Counted from the first letter of the stretch, positions 49,888 to 59,447 are shown. The stretch: DNA of 64,000 nucleotides from JADJOM01 sp046327715 (GCA_046327715.1 JAXLXY010000006.1:124001-188000), one strand, 5' to 3'. Numbers and translations are program-made. The notes: generated from the sequence alone by a model not told the origin.

Positions 49888-51176
49888 TGGGGCTGGTCGA
49901 GCACGCCGAGGGCGCGGCGCAGGCTGACGCGGGCGACGGCGGCGTTCACCCGCGCCTGGATCAGCCCGTCCCGCGCGGCGATGAGGCCGCCCTGGGCGTT
50001 GGTGGTTTCGATGGAGCCGGCCACGCCGGCGGCAAACCGCTCGCTGGCCTGGGCGAGTTCCCGCTCCGCGAGCGCGAGCCGCACCCCGGCCAGCTCCACC
50101 TGGTGCTCGGCCGAGGAGCGGTCGAGCAGGGCCTGGCGGACGTCGGTGGTCACCTGCTGCTCCACGTCATGCTCGCGCAGGCGCTGCGCCTCCAGCCGGA
50201 GCGCCTGCTCCTGCTGCCGCGCCGGCCGCCGCAGCCCGTCGAGCACCGGGATCGTGACCCCGAGCTGCACCAGCCAGCTGCCGCTGAGCGTGCCGAGCGT
50301 CCGCCCGCTCTGCACGTACTGGCCGCCCAGCGCGAGGCTCGGCAGGTACTCGAACCGGATGGCGCGGAGCGACTGCGCCGCCACCCGGCTGCGGCCCCGC
50401 TCGGCCTGGAGTTCGGCGCGGTGCTCGAGCGCAAAGGCCACCGCCGTGGCGGGATCGGCCACCGGCTCGTGGCCCGCGTCATCGAGGGCGTCGGCCAGCT
50501 CGAGCGGCGTGGCCGCGGGCAGGTCGAGCGCGCGGGCCAGGTCAAGGCGCGCCCGGCCCTCCTGGTTGCGCGCCACCTCGAGCTGGGTGAGCACCGTGGC
50601 GAACTGGACCTCGCTGCGGGTGGCATCGATGGCGGGGCTCACCCCGGCGGTCACCAGCGCCCGGGCCTGCTCCTGCAGGGCGGCCGCCACGGCGCTGTCG
50701 GCCTCGCGGGCCCGCACCGTCTCGAAGGCGCTGAGGGCGCGGAGGTAGGCGAGGCCGGCCTGCGCCGCGGCGAGCTCCCCCACCGCGCGGGCGTCCGCCC
50801 CACCGGCCTCGGCGGAATCGCGGGCCGCGCGCAGCCGGGTCCAGGCGCTGGCGTCGAACAGCGTCTGGCTGCCGCGCACCTGGAGGTTCCACAGGCTGAA
50901 CGGGTCGGTCACCCCGCTGGCGAAGGGAATGCCGAACTCGTCGAGGTTGAGGGTGCGGCGGCTCCACGAGCCGCCGAGGGTCACGGACGGGAGGAGGTCG
51001 GCCCGGCGCTGGGCGATGCGGCGGTCTGCCACCGCCGCGTTGGCGCGCGCGAGGGCGGCCACCACCCCCTGGCTGCGGCCGCGGGCGATGGCCTGGTCGA
51101 GGGTCAGGCGCACCGGCGCCTGGCCGGCGAGGGGCAGCGCCGCGAGGGCGGCGACGAGGCAGGCGTGCCGGATCAT
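49884..51176 (-). CDS. TolC-type outer membrane efflux protein
   Basis: The 430-residue protein has a signal peptide (MIRHACLVAALAALPLAGQA) and two OEP domains with long helices, typical LTLDQAIARGRSQ at the start and the repeats ARANAAVADRRIAQRRADLLPSVTLGGSW and RAIRFEYLPSLALGGQYV. It is the outer-membrane exit duct of the tripartite pump. The start overlaps the TetR stop by 4 bp, so regulation by TetR and pump synthesis are linked. The longer frame upstream is inside the TetR gene. Confidence 0.92.
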   Translation of the reverse strand: MIRHACLVAALAALPLAGQAPVRLTLDQAIARGRSQGVVAALARANAAVADRRIAQRRADLLPSVTLGGSWSRRTLNLDEFGIPFASGVTDPFSLWNLQVRGSQTLFDASAWTRLRAARDSAEAGGADARAVGELAAAQAGLAYLRALSAFETVRAREADSAVAAALQEQARALVTAGVSPAIDATRSEVQFATVLTQLEVARNQEGRARLDLARALDLPAATPLELADALDDAGHEPVADPATAVAFALEHRAELQAERGRSRVAAQSLRAIRFEYLPSLALGGQYVQSGRTLGTLSGSWLVQLGVTIPVLDGLRRPARQQEQALRLEAQRLREHDVEQQVTTDVRQALLDRSSAEHQVELAGVRLALAERELAQASERFAAGVAGSIETTNAQGGLIAARDGLIQARVNAAVARVSLRRALGVLDQPQ

Positions 51177-51838
51177 GGGGTGGGGCCCTCCGCCGGCCGG
51201 GCCAGGACCCCGTGGAACACCAGGTCCAGCGCGTGCTCGGTCATGGTCTCGAGGCTCATGAGATCGGGATCGTACGGGGCGAACTGGACGTGGAGGCCGT
51301 TGAGCATCAGGGCCAGCGCCGGCATGGCGCGGGCGGCGAAGCGCGCCTGCTCGGGGCGAAACTCCCCGCGGGCCACCCCCCGGGCGAGCGCGCGCTCGAG
51401 CAGGCGGCGGGCCCGCAGCACCACCTCCTCGAAATAGAAGCGGGCCAGTTCCGGGAAGTGCTTGATCTCGCTGTGCACCAGGCGGGAGATGGCCGCCTGG
51501 TCGGGGTCGGCCATCCAGCGCCACATGCCGCGGATGAAGTGGGCCAGGGCGTCGCGGGCACTGCCGTCGAAGGCGTCGAGCCAGGCCTCGCTCTCGGCGA
51601 GGATGGGCCCCTTGGTGGCGCGGACCACCTCGCGGAAGAGCGCGTCCTTCGAGTCGAAGTAGAGGTAGAGGGTGCCCTTGCTGACCCCCGCCTTGCGGGC
51701 CACCTCCTCCAGCCGGGTCTGGGCGAAGCCGCGCTCCGCGAAGACGCGCAGGGCCGCCCGGAGGATCTCCTCGGGGCGGTCCTCGGGGCGGCGGCGCCAG
51801 CGGGGCCGGCGGGGCGCGGAACGTCGCGCAGGGGGCAT
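51173..51838 (-). CDS. TetR-family repressor of the efflux operon
   Basis: The 221-residue protein has an N-terminal HTH (ILRAALRVFAERGFAQTRLEEVARKAGVSKGTLYLYFDSKDALF) and a helical ligand-binding domain. It is the first gene of the TetR-TolC-EmrA-EmrB operon and lies directly below a palindromic operator and promoter, so it should repress its own operon until a pump substrate binds. The ATG at 51838 is preceded by ATGGAG at 6 bases. Ligand unknown. Confidence 0.93.
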   Translation of the reverse strand: MPPARRSAPRRPRWRRRPEDRPEEILRAALRVFAERGFAQTRLEEVARKAGVSKGTLYLYFDSKDALFREVVRATKGPILAESEAWLDAFDGSARDALAHFIRGMWRWMADPDQAAISRLVHSEIKHFPELARFYFEEVVLRARRLLERALARGVARGEFRPEQARFAARAMPALALMLNGLHVQFAPYDPDLMSLETMTEHALDLVFHGVLARPAEGPTP

Positions 51839-51857
51839 GTCGACTCCATTTTAAGTA

Positions 51858-51900
51858 ACTGACCGGTCAGTAACATATTTTCCGCCCCCCGGAGCGTCAA
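51858..51900 (-). promoter_or_regulatory. Promoter and TetR operator of the efflux operon
   Basis: On the minus strand TTGACG (51900-51895) and TATGTT (51877-51872) are separated by 17 bases, close to consensus. Directly next to it lies ACTGACCGGTCAGT (51858-51871), a perfect 14-bp palindrome typical of TetR operators. The TetR start is 20 bases further on. A bound repressor would block the polymerase. Confidence 0.85.
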
Positions 51901-52022
51901 CGGTCGCCGTTTCGGTCGCCCGGACTCCCCCGACCGGGCCCAACCCGCGGCCGCGCAAGCTCTTGTCCCCGCTGCGGCCCCTACCTACCTTGTCCAATAC
52001 TCACCGCCGGAGGCCCTCCCTG

Positions 52023-53141
52023 ATGCCGGAACGGTTCCTCAGCTCCGACGATTACGATGAACACGCACACCAGCTCTACAACGAAGGGCGCTTCGACGAG
52101 GCGCTCGATCTCCTCCGGGAAGGTCTCCAGCTCTATCCCAATGCCGTAGAGCTCCACGTGGGGCTGGCATATGCCTACCTCGCCCGTGAGGACTACGCCT
52201 GGGCCCGCCAGAACTTCGAGCGCGCCCTCGCCCTCGACCCCGACCACGAGGATACCCTCGCCGGCTACGGCGAGGTGCTGCTCAAGCTGGGCCAGCGTCC
52301 CCCCGCGCTCGCCGCCTTCGACCGCATCCTCTCGCTGGGCTTCCGCGAAGACCACGAGCTGATGCTGCAGATCGGCCGCGCGCTGTTCCGCGAGGGACTG
52401 GTGGCCGCGGCCCAGCAGTTCTTCGAGTACGCCGTCAACGCCCAGCCCGACTGCCCGGAGGCCGCCGCGTGCGTGGGCTACGCCTGCCACCGCCTCAACG
52501 ACGACTCCGGCGCCCTCTACTGGCTCCGCCGCGCGCTGCAGATCGATCCCCAGTACAGCGAGGCCCGGATCTACCTCGCCAACATGCTCTACGACCGGGG
52601 CGAGTCCGAGGCGGCGATGCACCACCTGCACCAGACCGTGCCCGAGGATCACTTCGACGAGCTCGGCATCTGGCGCTACGTGGAGCTCAAGAAGACCCTC
52701 TTCCGGCTGCGGGAGGATGATCCCGAGCTGCGTCCCTGGCACGCCCGGCTGCTCGAGGTCTCCGGGGAGCCCGACCCGCTCGATACCATGCTGGCCGAGG
52801 TCGAGGCGCTGCAGCCCGACGGTACCACCCGCGATCCCACGCAGCTCGAGCTGTTCGGCACCCTGCTGACCGAGCTGCAGGCCATGCAGAAGCGGCCGCT
52901 GCCGGCCGGGACCCACACGGTGGCGACGCTCTCGGGCCGCACCATCCGGGGCACCTGGGACGAGATCCTCGAGGAGATGAAGCGCGCCGACCGCGAGTGG
53001 GCCGACGCGCCGCTCAGCGAGTTCATGGCCGACCTGGCCCGCCGCGGCGCCGCCGAGACGGGGGTGGTCATTCCCACCACCGACGCCGAGGCGTTCATGC
53101 GCGGCAGCGCCCGCGCCGGAGTGGTCCGCATCATCCAGTAG
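52023..53141 (+). CDS. TPR-repeat protein
   Basis: The 372-residue protein contains about five tetratricopeptide repeats (about residues 10-210), for example AHQLYNEGRFDEALDLLREGLQLYPNAVELHVGLAYAYLAREDYAWARQNFERALALDPDHEDTLAGYGEVLLKLGQRPPAL. A C-terminal part lacks repeats. No signal or membrane helix, so it should be a cytoplasmic scaffold. The ATG at 52023 has GGAGG about 9 bases upstream. A strong hairpin (53169) ends the transcript before the peptidase gene. Function unknown. Confidence 0.8.
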   Translation: MPERFLSSDDYDEHAHQLYNEGRFDEALDLLREGLQLYPNAVELHVGLAYAYLAREDYAWARQNFERALALDPDHEDTLAGYGEVLLKLGQRPPALAAFDRILSLGFREDHELMLQIGRALFREGLVAAAQQFFEYAVNAQPDCPEAAACVGYACHRLNDDSGALYWLRRALQIDPQYSEARIYLANMLYDRGESEAAMHHLHQTVPEDHFDELGIWRYVELKKTLFRLREDDPELRPWHARLLEVSGEPDPLDTMLAEVEALQPDGTTRDPTQLELFGTLLTELQAMQKRPLPAGTHTVATLSGRTIRGTWDEILEEMKRADREWADAPLSEFMADLARRGAAETGVVIPTTDAEAFMRGSARAGVVRIIQ

Positions 53142-53168
53142 GGCCGGCGGTGCGGAGGCAGCCGGCGC

Positions 53169-53208
53169 AACGGGAAGCGGACCGACACCGCTTCCCGTTT
53201 CCCTTTTC
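53169..53208 (+). terminator. Hairpin after the TPR gene, probable terminator
   Basis: AACGGGAAGCGG (53169-53180) and CCGCTTCCCGTT (53188-53199) are perfectly paired over 12 bp with a 7-base loop. It is followed by TCCCTTTTCCCTTTT, a pyrimidine-rich tract with two T4 runs. It lies 28 bp beyond the TPR stop and about 40 bp before the M16 gene start. Confidence 0.75.
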
Positions 53209-53240
53209 CCTTTTCCCGCTTCCCCTTTACCCTTCCCCGC

Positions 53241-55880
53241 ATGACCAGCTCCCCTGCCTCCTGGACCGCGGGCGTGCACCGCGAGGTGCTCCCCAACGGC
53301 CTCACCCTCCTCGTCCAGCGCGACCGCTCCGCCCCCGTGGCTGCGGTGGTCACCCACGTGAAGGCCGGCTTCTTCGACGAGCCGGACCGCTGGGCGGGGA
53401 TCTCGCACGTGCTGGAGCACATGTTCTTCAAGGGCACGCCGACGCGCGGCCCGGGGCAGATCGCCCGGGAGACCAAGGCGGCTGGAGGCTACCTCAACGC
53501 CGGCACCTCGTACGACCACACCACCTACTACGTGGCGCTGCCGGCCGACCGGCTGCGCGATGCGATCGCCATCCAGAGCGATGCCCTGATGCACGCGGCC
53601 ATCGATGCCGGGGAGCTCGCCCGGGAGCTGCAGGTGATCATCCAGGAGGCCAAGCGGAAGCTCGACAACCCGGGGGCCGTCACCGCCGAGACACTGCACG
53701 AGGTGATGTACGACCACCACCGCATCCGCCGCTGGCGCATCGGGTACGAGAAGGACCTGGCCGGCTTCACCCGGGCCGACGTGCACGACTACTACGCCTC
53801 GCGCTACGTGCCGGAGCGGACCATCGTGGCCCTGGTGGGCGACGCCGACGAGGCCGAGATGCTCGCCCAGGGCCGAGCGGCCTACGGCGGCTGGTCGCCA
53901 GCGGCGGGTGCGGTGGATCCGTCACCGGTGGAGCCCGACCGGCGCGAGGTACGGGCGCGGACGCTCCGCGGTGACGTCAGCCAGGCCGAGGTGGCGCTCG
54001 GCTGGCGCGGCGTCCCCGCGCTCGATCCGCGCGCCGTCCCCCTCGACCTCGCGGCCGGCGTCCTGGCCTCCGGACGCGGCAGCTGGCTCTACCGGTCGCT
54101 GCGCGAGCCGGGCCTCGCGACGGCCGTGAGCGCGTACCACTACGCGCCCACCGAACTGGGCACCTTCAGCATCGGCGCCGATTGCGATCCGGACCGGCTC
54201 CCGGCGGTGCTCGAGGGGATCGCGTCGGCGGCGGCGCGCCTGGTCACCGAGGGCCCGTCGCCGGACGACCTCGAGCGCGCGCGCACCCTGCTGCTGGCGC
54301 GCTGGTCGCGGCGGCTCGAGGACATGGATGGCCGGGCCGCCGCGCTCGCCGCCGCCGAGGCGCTCGGCGACTATCGGCTCCTCGACCGCGACTTCGAGCA
54401 GCTGCGCGCCGCCACCGCCGCGGCCGTGCGGGCCGCCGCGGCCACCGTGCTCGACCCTGCTGCGGTGAGCGCGGTGGCGTACCTGCCCCGCGACCGCGGG
54501 GCGGACCTCACCGCCGCCGACCTGGCGCGCGCCTTCGCCACCGCTGGGGCCGCGCGCCCGATCCCCGGGACGGCGCCGGTCGTGGCGGCCCCCGCCGCCA
54601 GCCGCCGGGCCGGCGGATCCCGGCCCGCGGCCGCGCGGGTCGGCGAGGTGCTCCACGCCGCGCTGCCGGGCTTCGACCTGCTGGTGCGCCGCAAGCCCGG
54701 GGTGCCGCTGGTGCACCTCGGGGTGTTCGTGCCGCGGGTGGAGTTCGATCCCGCCGGGCAGGCCGGGGTGAGCGCACTGGCGGTGCGCAGCGCCATCCGC
54801 GGCGCCGGCGGCCTGGACGCGACCGGCCTGGCCTTCGCCTTCGAGCGGCTCGGGGGCACCCTGGGCAGCAGCGTGACCCTGGACTGGCTCGGCTTCAGCA
54901 CGTCCGTGCTGGCCGGCGGCCTGGCACCAGCGGCGGAGCTCCTGGCGCGCGTGCTGGCGGCGCCGGCCCACGACCCGGCGCAGGTGGAGGCCGAACGCCG
55001 CCTGCTCGTGGAGGAGACCACGCAGGCTGCCGACGACATGTTCCGCTTTCCATTCCAGCTGGCGTTCGCGGAAGCCTACGGCGAGCAGGGGTACGGCATC
55101 CCGGCACTCGGCCTCCCGGCCGACCTGCGCGGCATCACGCCTGACCAGGTCCGCGCCTGGCACCGACGCGCGCTGCTCGGGCCACGAGGGGTGGTTGTGG
55201 CGGTCGGTGACCTCGACGCCGACGTGACGATGGCCATGCTCGAGGGCGTGTTCGGGGAAGCCAGGCGCGCGCCGGCCGCGCTGGACCGGCCGGTGCCGTG
55301 GCGGCTCGCCGCGCCCGGCGCTCCGCGCGTGGTCACGCGGGAGAAGGCCCAGACGGCGTTCGCCATGGCGTTCCCGGGGCCGGCCCGGCGCGACGGCAAC
55401 CGTCATGCGGCGGAGGTCTGGAGCGCCGTGGCCAGCGGCCTCGGCGGGCGGCTGTTCGAGGCCCTGCGCGACCGCCGTTCCCTGGCCTACACCGTGCTGG
55501 CCTCGTCGTGGCAGAAGGCCCGTGGCGGGGCCTTCCTCGCCTACATCGCCACCTCACCCGAGCGGGAGGAGGAGGCCCGGCGGGAGATGCTGCGCGAGCT
55601 GGAGCGGTTCGCCGTGGAGCGGGTGAGCGCCGCCGAGCTGGCGCAGGGCACGAGCTACCTGGCGGGCCAGACGGCGGTGGGGCGCCAGAGCGGGGGCGCG
55701 GTCCTGGCGGAGATCCTCGAGGCGTGGCTCGCCGGGGGTGGCCTGGCCGATCTCGAGGGGACGGCCGAGCGCTACCGCGCGGTCACCGCAGAGCAGGTGC
55801 GGGCGGTGGCCGAAACGACCCTCGGCCCGGCGCAGCGCCGGGCCGAGGGGGTGGTGCGGGGGAGCGGCGGCGGGAAGTAG
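53241..55880 (+). CDS. M16-family zinc metallopeptidase with two homologous domains
   Basis: The 879-residue protein is an insulinase-type peptidase with two M16 halves, one catalytic. The inverted zinc motif HVLEH is at residues 56-60, with the downstream glutamate in LQVIIQEAKRKLDNP. The second half (from about 480, KPGVPLVHLGVFVPRVEFD) lacks HxxEH, as in the inactive partner domain. It could degrade peptides in the periplasm or cytoplasm. No signal peptide is seen from the ATG at 53241. A proteolytic role for PQQ processing, where some M16 enzymes act, is possible but not supported by position. Confidence 0.9.
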   Translation: MTSSPASWTAGVHREVLPNGLTLLVQRDRSAPVAAVVTHVKAGFFDEPDRWAGISHVLEHMFFKGTPTRGPGQIARETKAAGGYLNAGTSYDHTTYYVALPADRLRDAIAIQSDALMHAAIDAGELARELQVIIQEAKRKLDNPGAVTAETLHEVMYDHHRIRRWRIGYEKDLAGFTRADVHDYYASRYVPERTIVALVGDADEAEMLAQGRAAYGGWSPAAGAVDPSPVEPDRREVRARTLRGDVSQAEVALGWRGVPALDPRAVPLDLAAGVLASGRGSWLYRSLREPGLATAVSAYHYAPTELGTFSIGADCDPDRLPAVLEGIASAAARLVTEGPSPDDLERARTLLLARWSRRLEDMDGRAAALAAAEALGDYRLLDRDFEQLRAATAAAVRAAAATVLDPAAVSAVAYLPRDRGADLTAADLARAFATAGAARPIPGTAPVVAAPAASRRAGGSRPAAARVGEVLHAALPGFDLLVRRKPGVPLVHLGVFVPRVEFDPAGQAGVSALAVRSAIRGAGGLDATGLAFAFERLGGTLGSSVTLDWLGFSTSVLAGGLAPAAELLARVLAAPAHDPAQVEAERRLLVEETTQAADDMFRFPFQLAFAEAYGEQGYGIPALGLPADLRGITPDQVRAWHRRALLGPRGVVVAVGDLDADVTMAMLEGVFGEARRAPAALDRPVPWRLAAPGAPRVVTREKAQTAFAMAFPGPARRDGNRHAAEVWSAVASGLGGRLFEALRDRRSLAYTVLASSWQKARGGAFLAYIATSPEREEEARREMLRELERFAVERVSAAELAQGTSYLAGQTAVGRQSGGAVLAEILEAWLAGGGLADLEGTAERYRAVTAEQVRAVAETTLGPAQRRAEGVVRGSGGGK

Positions 55881-55886
55881 CCGCCC

Positions 55887-57239
55887 TCAGAAGGCCGGCT
55901 TGAAGGCGTTGGCCGTGAGGTCGCCCAGCAGCTTGTGCCAGACGTGCTTGGGGTTGTTCTCCACCTCGCTCACGATCGCCCGCATCCGGGTCAGCACCTC
56001 CGGCTCCTCCTCGTCGTACACGTCGCCCTGGAGCAGCTTGAGCACGTCGAGGCGGTAGCGCGGGTCGCGGATGAACGCGGTGAACAGCACGTTCAGGCGG
56101 TAGTAGACCGAGATGAAGTTGTACCAGTTCTTGGTGCCGCGACGGAGGGTCGCCTCGTAGTTGGCGAACGCCTCCTTCTTCGTGTTGCCGGTCTTGAGCG
56201 CGTTGAGGATGTCGGTGTGCAGGAAGCGCGCGCTGTTGAGGGCGATGCTCACGCCGGTGGAGAAGATCGGGTCCACGAACCGGCCGGCGTCGCCGACCAT
56301 GACCCAGCCGTCGCCGGTGATCTGCTGCATCGCGTAGCTGTAGTCACCCTCGTCGGTGAAGGGGCGGACCTGCTGCGACCGGCGCAGGGCGTCGTGCAGC
56401 TCGGGCCGGCTGGCCACCGCCTCCCAGAAGAACTCCTCCCGTTCCCCCCTGGCCTTGGCGAAGTGCTTCTTCTGCGTCACCACGCCGACGCTGGTGATGG
56501 TGTCGGTGATGGGGATCTGCCAGACCCAGCTGTTGGTGATCGGCAGGAAGTGCACGTAGATGTAGTCGCCCTTCTGGCTCGATCCCTTGCCCATCGTGGC
56601 GGTGCGGTCGAGGCCGTCGAACCAGGTGTGGATGGCGTACTGGTCGAAGACCTCGTCCTTGTTCTTGAGCTTGAGCCGGTTGCCGAGGAAGGTGCGCCGC
56701 CCGCTGGCGTCCGCCACGATCCGCACCCGGCAGCCGATCTCGCGCTGGCCCATCTGGTAGCGGATCTCGGGGTAGGTGCCGCTGAAGTCCACGTCGCGGA
56801 CCGCGACCCCCTCGAAGACGTCGGCGCCGTAGCTGCGCGCGTGATGCAGCAGCAGGTTGTCGAACCGGCCGCGGTCCACGTGGTAGGTGTAGGTCTGGTC
56901 CACGCCGCGCTGCTCACGTTCCTCGAAACGGATGTCGGCCGTGCTGTCCGCCTCGAGTCCCTCCCAGCCGTGCTCGAACTCCCGCCGCCCGCCCGTCGCG
57001 GTCCACACCGCGCCGAACTTGTGGGGGAACTTCTCGGCCTCCATCACCTTGATGAAGTCGAGGTCCTTGAAGACCCGGGTGGAGGACGGCACGAGCGACT
57101 CCCCGACGTGCGGCCGGGGGAACAGTTCGCGCTCGAAGATCACGCAGCGCACGCCGGCCTTCGCGAGGTAACAGCCCAGGGCACTGCCGGCCGGTCCCGC
57201 GCCGATGATGCCCACGTCGTAGTCAGGGGCCACGTCCAT
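55887..57239 (-). CDS. Flavin-dependent halogenase-like FAD monooxygenase
   Basis: The 450-residue protein has an FAD-binding start IIGAGPAG (13-18), HVGESLVPSS, DASGRRTFLGNRL and GDAGRFVDPIFSTGVSIAL, and near the centre WVWQIP (238-243), the WxWxIP motif of flavin-dependent halogenases that distinguishes them from ordinary hydroxylases. It resembles the free-substrate or carrier-bound phenol halogenases (CmlS type). A flavin reductase partner and biosynthetic genes are not seen nearby. AAGGAG precedes the ATG. It may form an operon with the antiporter upstream (51-bp gap). Confidence 0.82.
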   Translation of the reverse strand: MDVAPDYDVGIIGAGPAGSALGCYLAKAGVRCVIFERELFPRPHVGESLVPSSTRVFKDLDFIKVMEAEKFPHKFGAVWTATGGRREFEHGWEGLEADSTADIRFEEREQRGVDQTYTYHVDRGRFDNLLLHHARSYGADVFEGVAVRDVDFSGTYPEIRYQMGQREIGCRVRIVADASGRRTFLGNRLKLKNKDEVFDQYAIHTWFDGLDRTATMGKGSSQKGDYIYVHFLPITNSWVWQIPITDTITSVGVVTQKKHFAKARGEREEFFWEAVASRPELHDALRRSQQVRPFTDEGDYSYAMQQITGDGWVMVGDAGRFVDPIFSTGVSIALNSARFLHTDILNALKTGNTKKEAFANYEATLRRGTKNWYNFISVYYRLNVLFTAFIRDPRYRLDVLKLLQGDVYDEEEPEVLTRMRAIVSEVENNPKHVWHKLLGDLTANAFKPAF

Positions 57240-57290
57240 CCGATCACTCCTTGGGGTTGGGGTCCCGGGGCCCAGGACCGGTGCAGGTGT

Positions 57291-58583
57291 TCAGGCCGGC
57301 CCCGTGGCAGCGGGCGCGGGGGTCAGCCCCGCGGCGGATGCCCCGGGGGTCTCCTGCGCGAACTGGCGCGCGGGGTAGATCAGCTCCAGCAGTGGCCTGG
57401 CCATGAGGGTCGTGACCAGCGCCATGAGGACCATCATCGTGAACAGGGCCGGCGAGATCACCCCGATGTCGAGGCCGATGTTCAGCACCACCAGCTCCAT
57501 CAGGCCGCGGGTGTTCATCAGGGCGCCGATGGCGCCGGCCTCACGCCAGCGCATGCCCCCGGCGCGCGCGGCCACCATGGAGCCGCCGAACTTCCCGGCC
57601 ACCGCGACCACGATGATGAGCGCGGTCATCAGCCACGCCGCGGGGCCGTCCACCAGGGCAATGCTGGTCCGCAGCCCGCTGAAGGCGAAGAACAGCGGCA
57701 GCAGGAGCACCACGACCAGGTCCTCCACCCGCTCGGTGACCGCGTGCACGAACCCGGGCTCCCTGGGGAGGATGGCGCCGACCATGAAGGCCCCGAACAG
57801 CGCGTGGATCCCGAGGTGCTCGGTGGTCCAGGCCGAGGCGAGCACCAGCAGCAGGGTCACCCCGAGGAGATCCTGGGTGACGCGACCCGCGGCGCGGAAC
57901 CGGCGCTCGAGGATGCTCAGCGCCGGCCGCGCCACGAGCAGCATGAGGCCCACGTACAGCACCGAGCCGCCGATCGTGACCCACAGCGGCAGCACCGCCT
58001 CGCTGGCGCGCACCGCGGCGACCACCGCCGCCAGGATGCACCAGGCCGTGACGTCATCCACGGCGGCGCTCGCGAGCGCCACGGCGCCCACCGGGTGCCG
58101 GAGGAGCTGCCGTTCGGTGAGGATCCGGGCCAGGACGGGAAAGGCGGTGATGCTCATGGCCGTCCCGATGAACAGCGCGAAGTTCGTGAACGTGACGCTG
58201 TCATCGGACAGGCGCGGGTACAGGAAGAGGGCGAGGACCGTGCCCAGGCAGAAGGGCACCACGATGCTCACGTGGCTGGTCAGCACCGCGGTGTGCCCGC
58301 GCCCGCGCATCTGGCGTGGGTCGAGTTCGAGACCCACCAGGAACATGAAGGCGATCAGGCCGACCTGGCTGAGCGCGTTGAGCGGGCCGAGGCTCGCCGC
58401 AGGGAAGAGCGACGCCGACAGCTCCGGCGCGAGCGCGCCGAGCACCGACGGCCCGAGCACGATGCCGGCCGCCATCTCGCCCACGACCTGGGGCTGTCCG
58501 ATCCGCCGGAACAGGAGCCCGATCGCGCGGGAGCATATGATGATCACGGCGATCTGGAGCAGCAGCGTGCTGAGTGACATCAT
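57291..58583 (-). CDS. CPA2-type cation/proton antiporter (Kef/NapA-like)
   Basis: The 430-residue protein has about 12 membrane helices and the CPA2 pattern: GQPQVVGEMAAGIVLGPSVLG, FMFLVGLELD, SITAFPVLARIL, ASAAVDDVTAWCILA with the DD pair, and FAFSGLRTSI. No C-terminal RCK/TrkA domain. It should exchange Na+ or K+ for protons at the inner membrane. It overlaps the small secreted protein gene upstream by 4 bp and is followed by the halogenase gene, so the three may be one transcript. Confidence 0.9.
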   Translation of the reverse strand: MMSLSTLLLQIAVIIICSRAIGLLFRRIGQPQVVGEMAAGIVLGPSVLGALAPELSASLFPAASLGPLNALSQVGLIAFMFLVGLELDPRQMRGRGHTAVLTSHVSIVVPFCLGTVLALFLYPRLSDDSVTFTNFALFIGTAMSITAFPVLARILTERQLLRHPVGAVALASAAVDDVTAWCILAAVVAAVRASEAVLPLWVTIGGSVLYVGLMLLVARPALSILERRFRAAGRVTQDLLGVTLLLVLASAWTTEHLGIHALFGAFMVGAILPREPGFVHAVTERVEDLVVVLLLPLFFAFSGLRTSIALVDGPAAWLMTALIIVVAVAGKFGGSMVAARAGGMRWREAGAIGALMNTRGLMELVVLNIGLDIGVISPALFTMMVLMALVTTLMARPLLELIYPARQFAQETPGASAAGLTPAPAATGPA

Positions 58584-59041
58584 CGGCGGGCCTCCCCACG
58601 GCCGGCGGAAGGCGCCTGGACACGGAACGCCGAGAAGGCGGTCGTGCCGGCGCAGTCCGCGCCTTCGAGCGACACCCGCATGCTGTCCGATGCCCGCGAC
58701 CCCGGGACCGAGGCGCGCAACGTCAGGCCGTCCCCGGCGGCGCGCACCGAGCGCACCACAGCCCCCGGGGTGTCCGGGTCGAGCCCGCCGGTGAGGCGCG
58801 TGCTACCCTGCTTTCCGCGCAGCACGAGGGTCACCGCGGCGCCGGACTGTGCAATCCACACGTCCCGCAGGCCCCCCAGCCGGGCGAGGGCCGGGCAGGC
58901 CGCGACGTCCGGCGCGGCGGTGGGCGTCCAGGCACCGCCGATCGCCGGGGGCGCCTCGAGGGTGCGGCCCGCCCGCAGGGCCGCGCCCACCCCGGCCAGG
59001 GGGACGCCGACCATCAAGGTGTAGGTCACGATCGTCTTCAT
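58580..59041 (-). CDS. Small secreted protein of unknown function
   Basis: The 153-residue product from the ATG at 59041 has a hydrophobic N-terminus (VTYTLMVGVPLAGVGAALRAG) serving as signal or anchor and a domain rich in alternating small and polar residues with two cysteines (VAACPALARLGG and GADCAGTTAF). GAGGAG precedes the start by 10 bases. The stop overlaps the antiporter start. No family is recognised. Confidence 0.6.
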   Translation of the reverse strand: MKTIVTYTLMVGVPLAGVGAALRAGRTLEAPPAIGGAWTPTAAPDVAACPALARLGGLRDVWIAQSGAAVTLVLRGKQGSTRLTGGLDPDTPGAVVRSVRAAGDGLTLRASVPGSRASDSMRVSLEGADCAGTTAFSAFRVQAPSAGRGEARR

Positions 59042-59447
59042 CGGCTGGGCTCCTCGCGCCGGCGGGCACCGAGGGGATCCGCCGGAGGGTCGCGCATGGA
59101 GATGACGATGCTGCGATGTCGAACTGCTTTGGGGCGATTTCCCTGAGATAATTGATTCGATGTCGATTTGAACAGGGAGTCGTCTCGCCGCGGTCATGCC
59201 CCGGGGCTTCAATTCCCGTGCCTCGCATTCGGCATTGCGCGCGCCGACGGGCGGAGCGTGCGGAGCCCGCGCCGATGCGCCGACTTGCGAGGGAAGCGTC
59301 GTGTGGTGCCCGTGACTCGATCACCGCGGGTGGCCGAGTGTCGGTCGGGCAGAGTGCGGCGGTGTCGCTCGAAATCCGCAGCGTACTGGCGGACCGGCCA
59401 CAGCCGGCGGCTACGGCCGCGGGCCGGCCCGGCCGATACTCCGGACC
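59042..59447. other. Intergenic region of 406 bp between divergent genes
   Basis: The stretch near 59105-59180 is AT-rich for this genome and should carry divergent promoters; the word CGATGTCGA occurs at about 59114 and 59158. The rest to 59447 is GC-rich and frames in it show no protein-like pattern. No repeat, tRNA or stable RNA is recognised. Confidence 0.5.
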
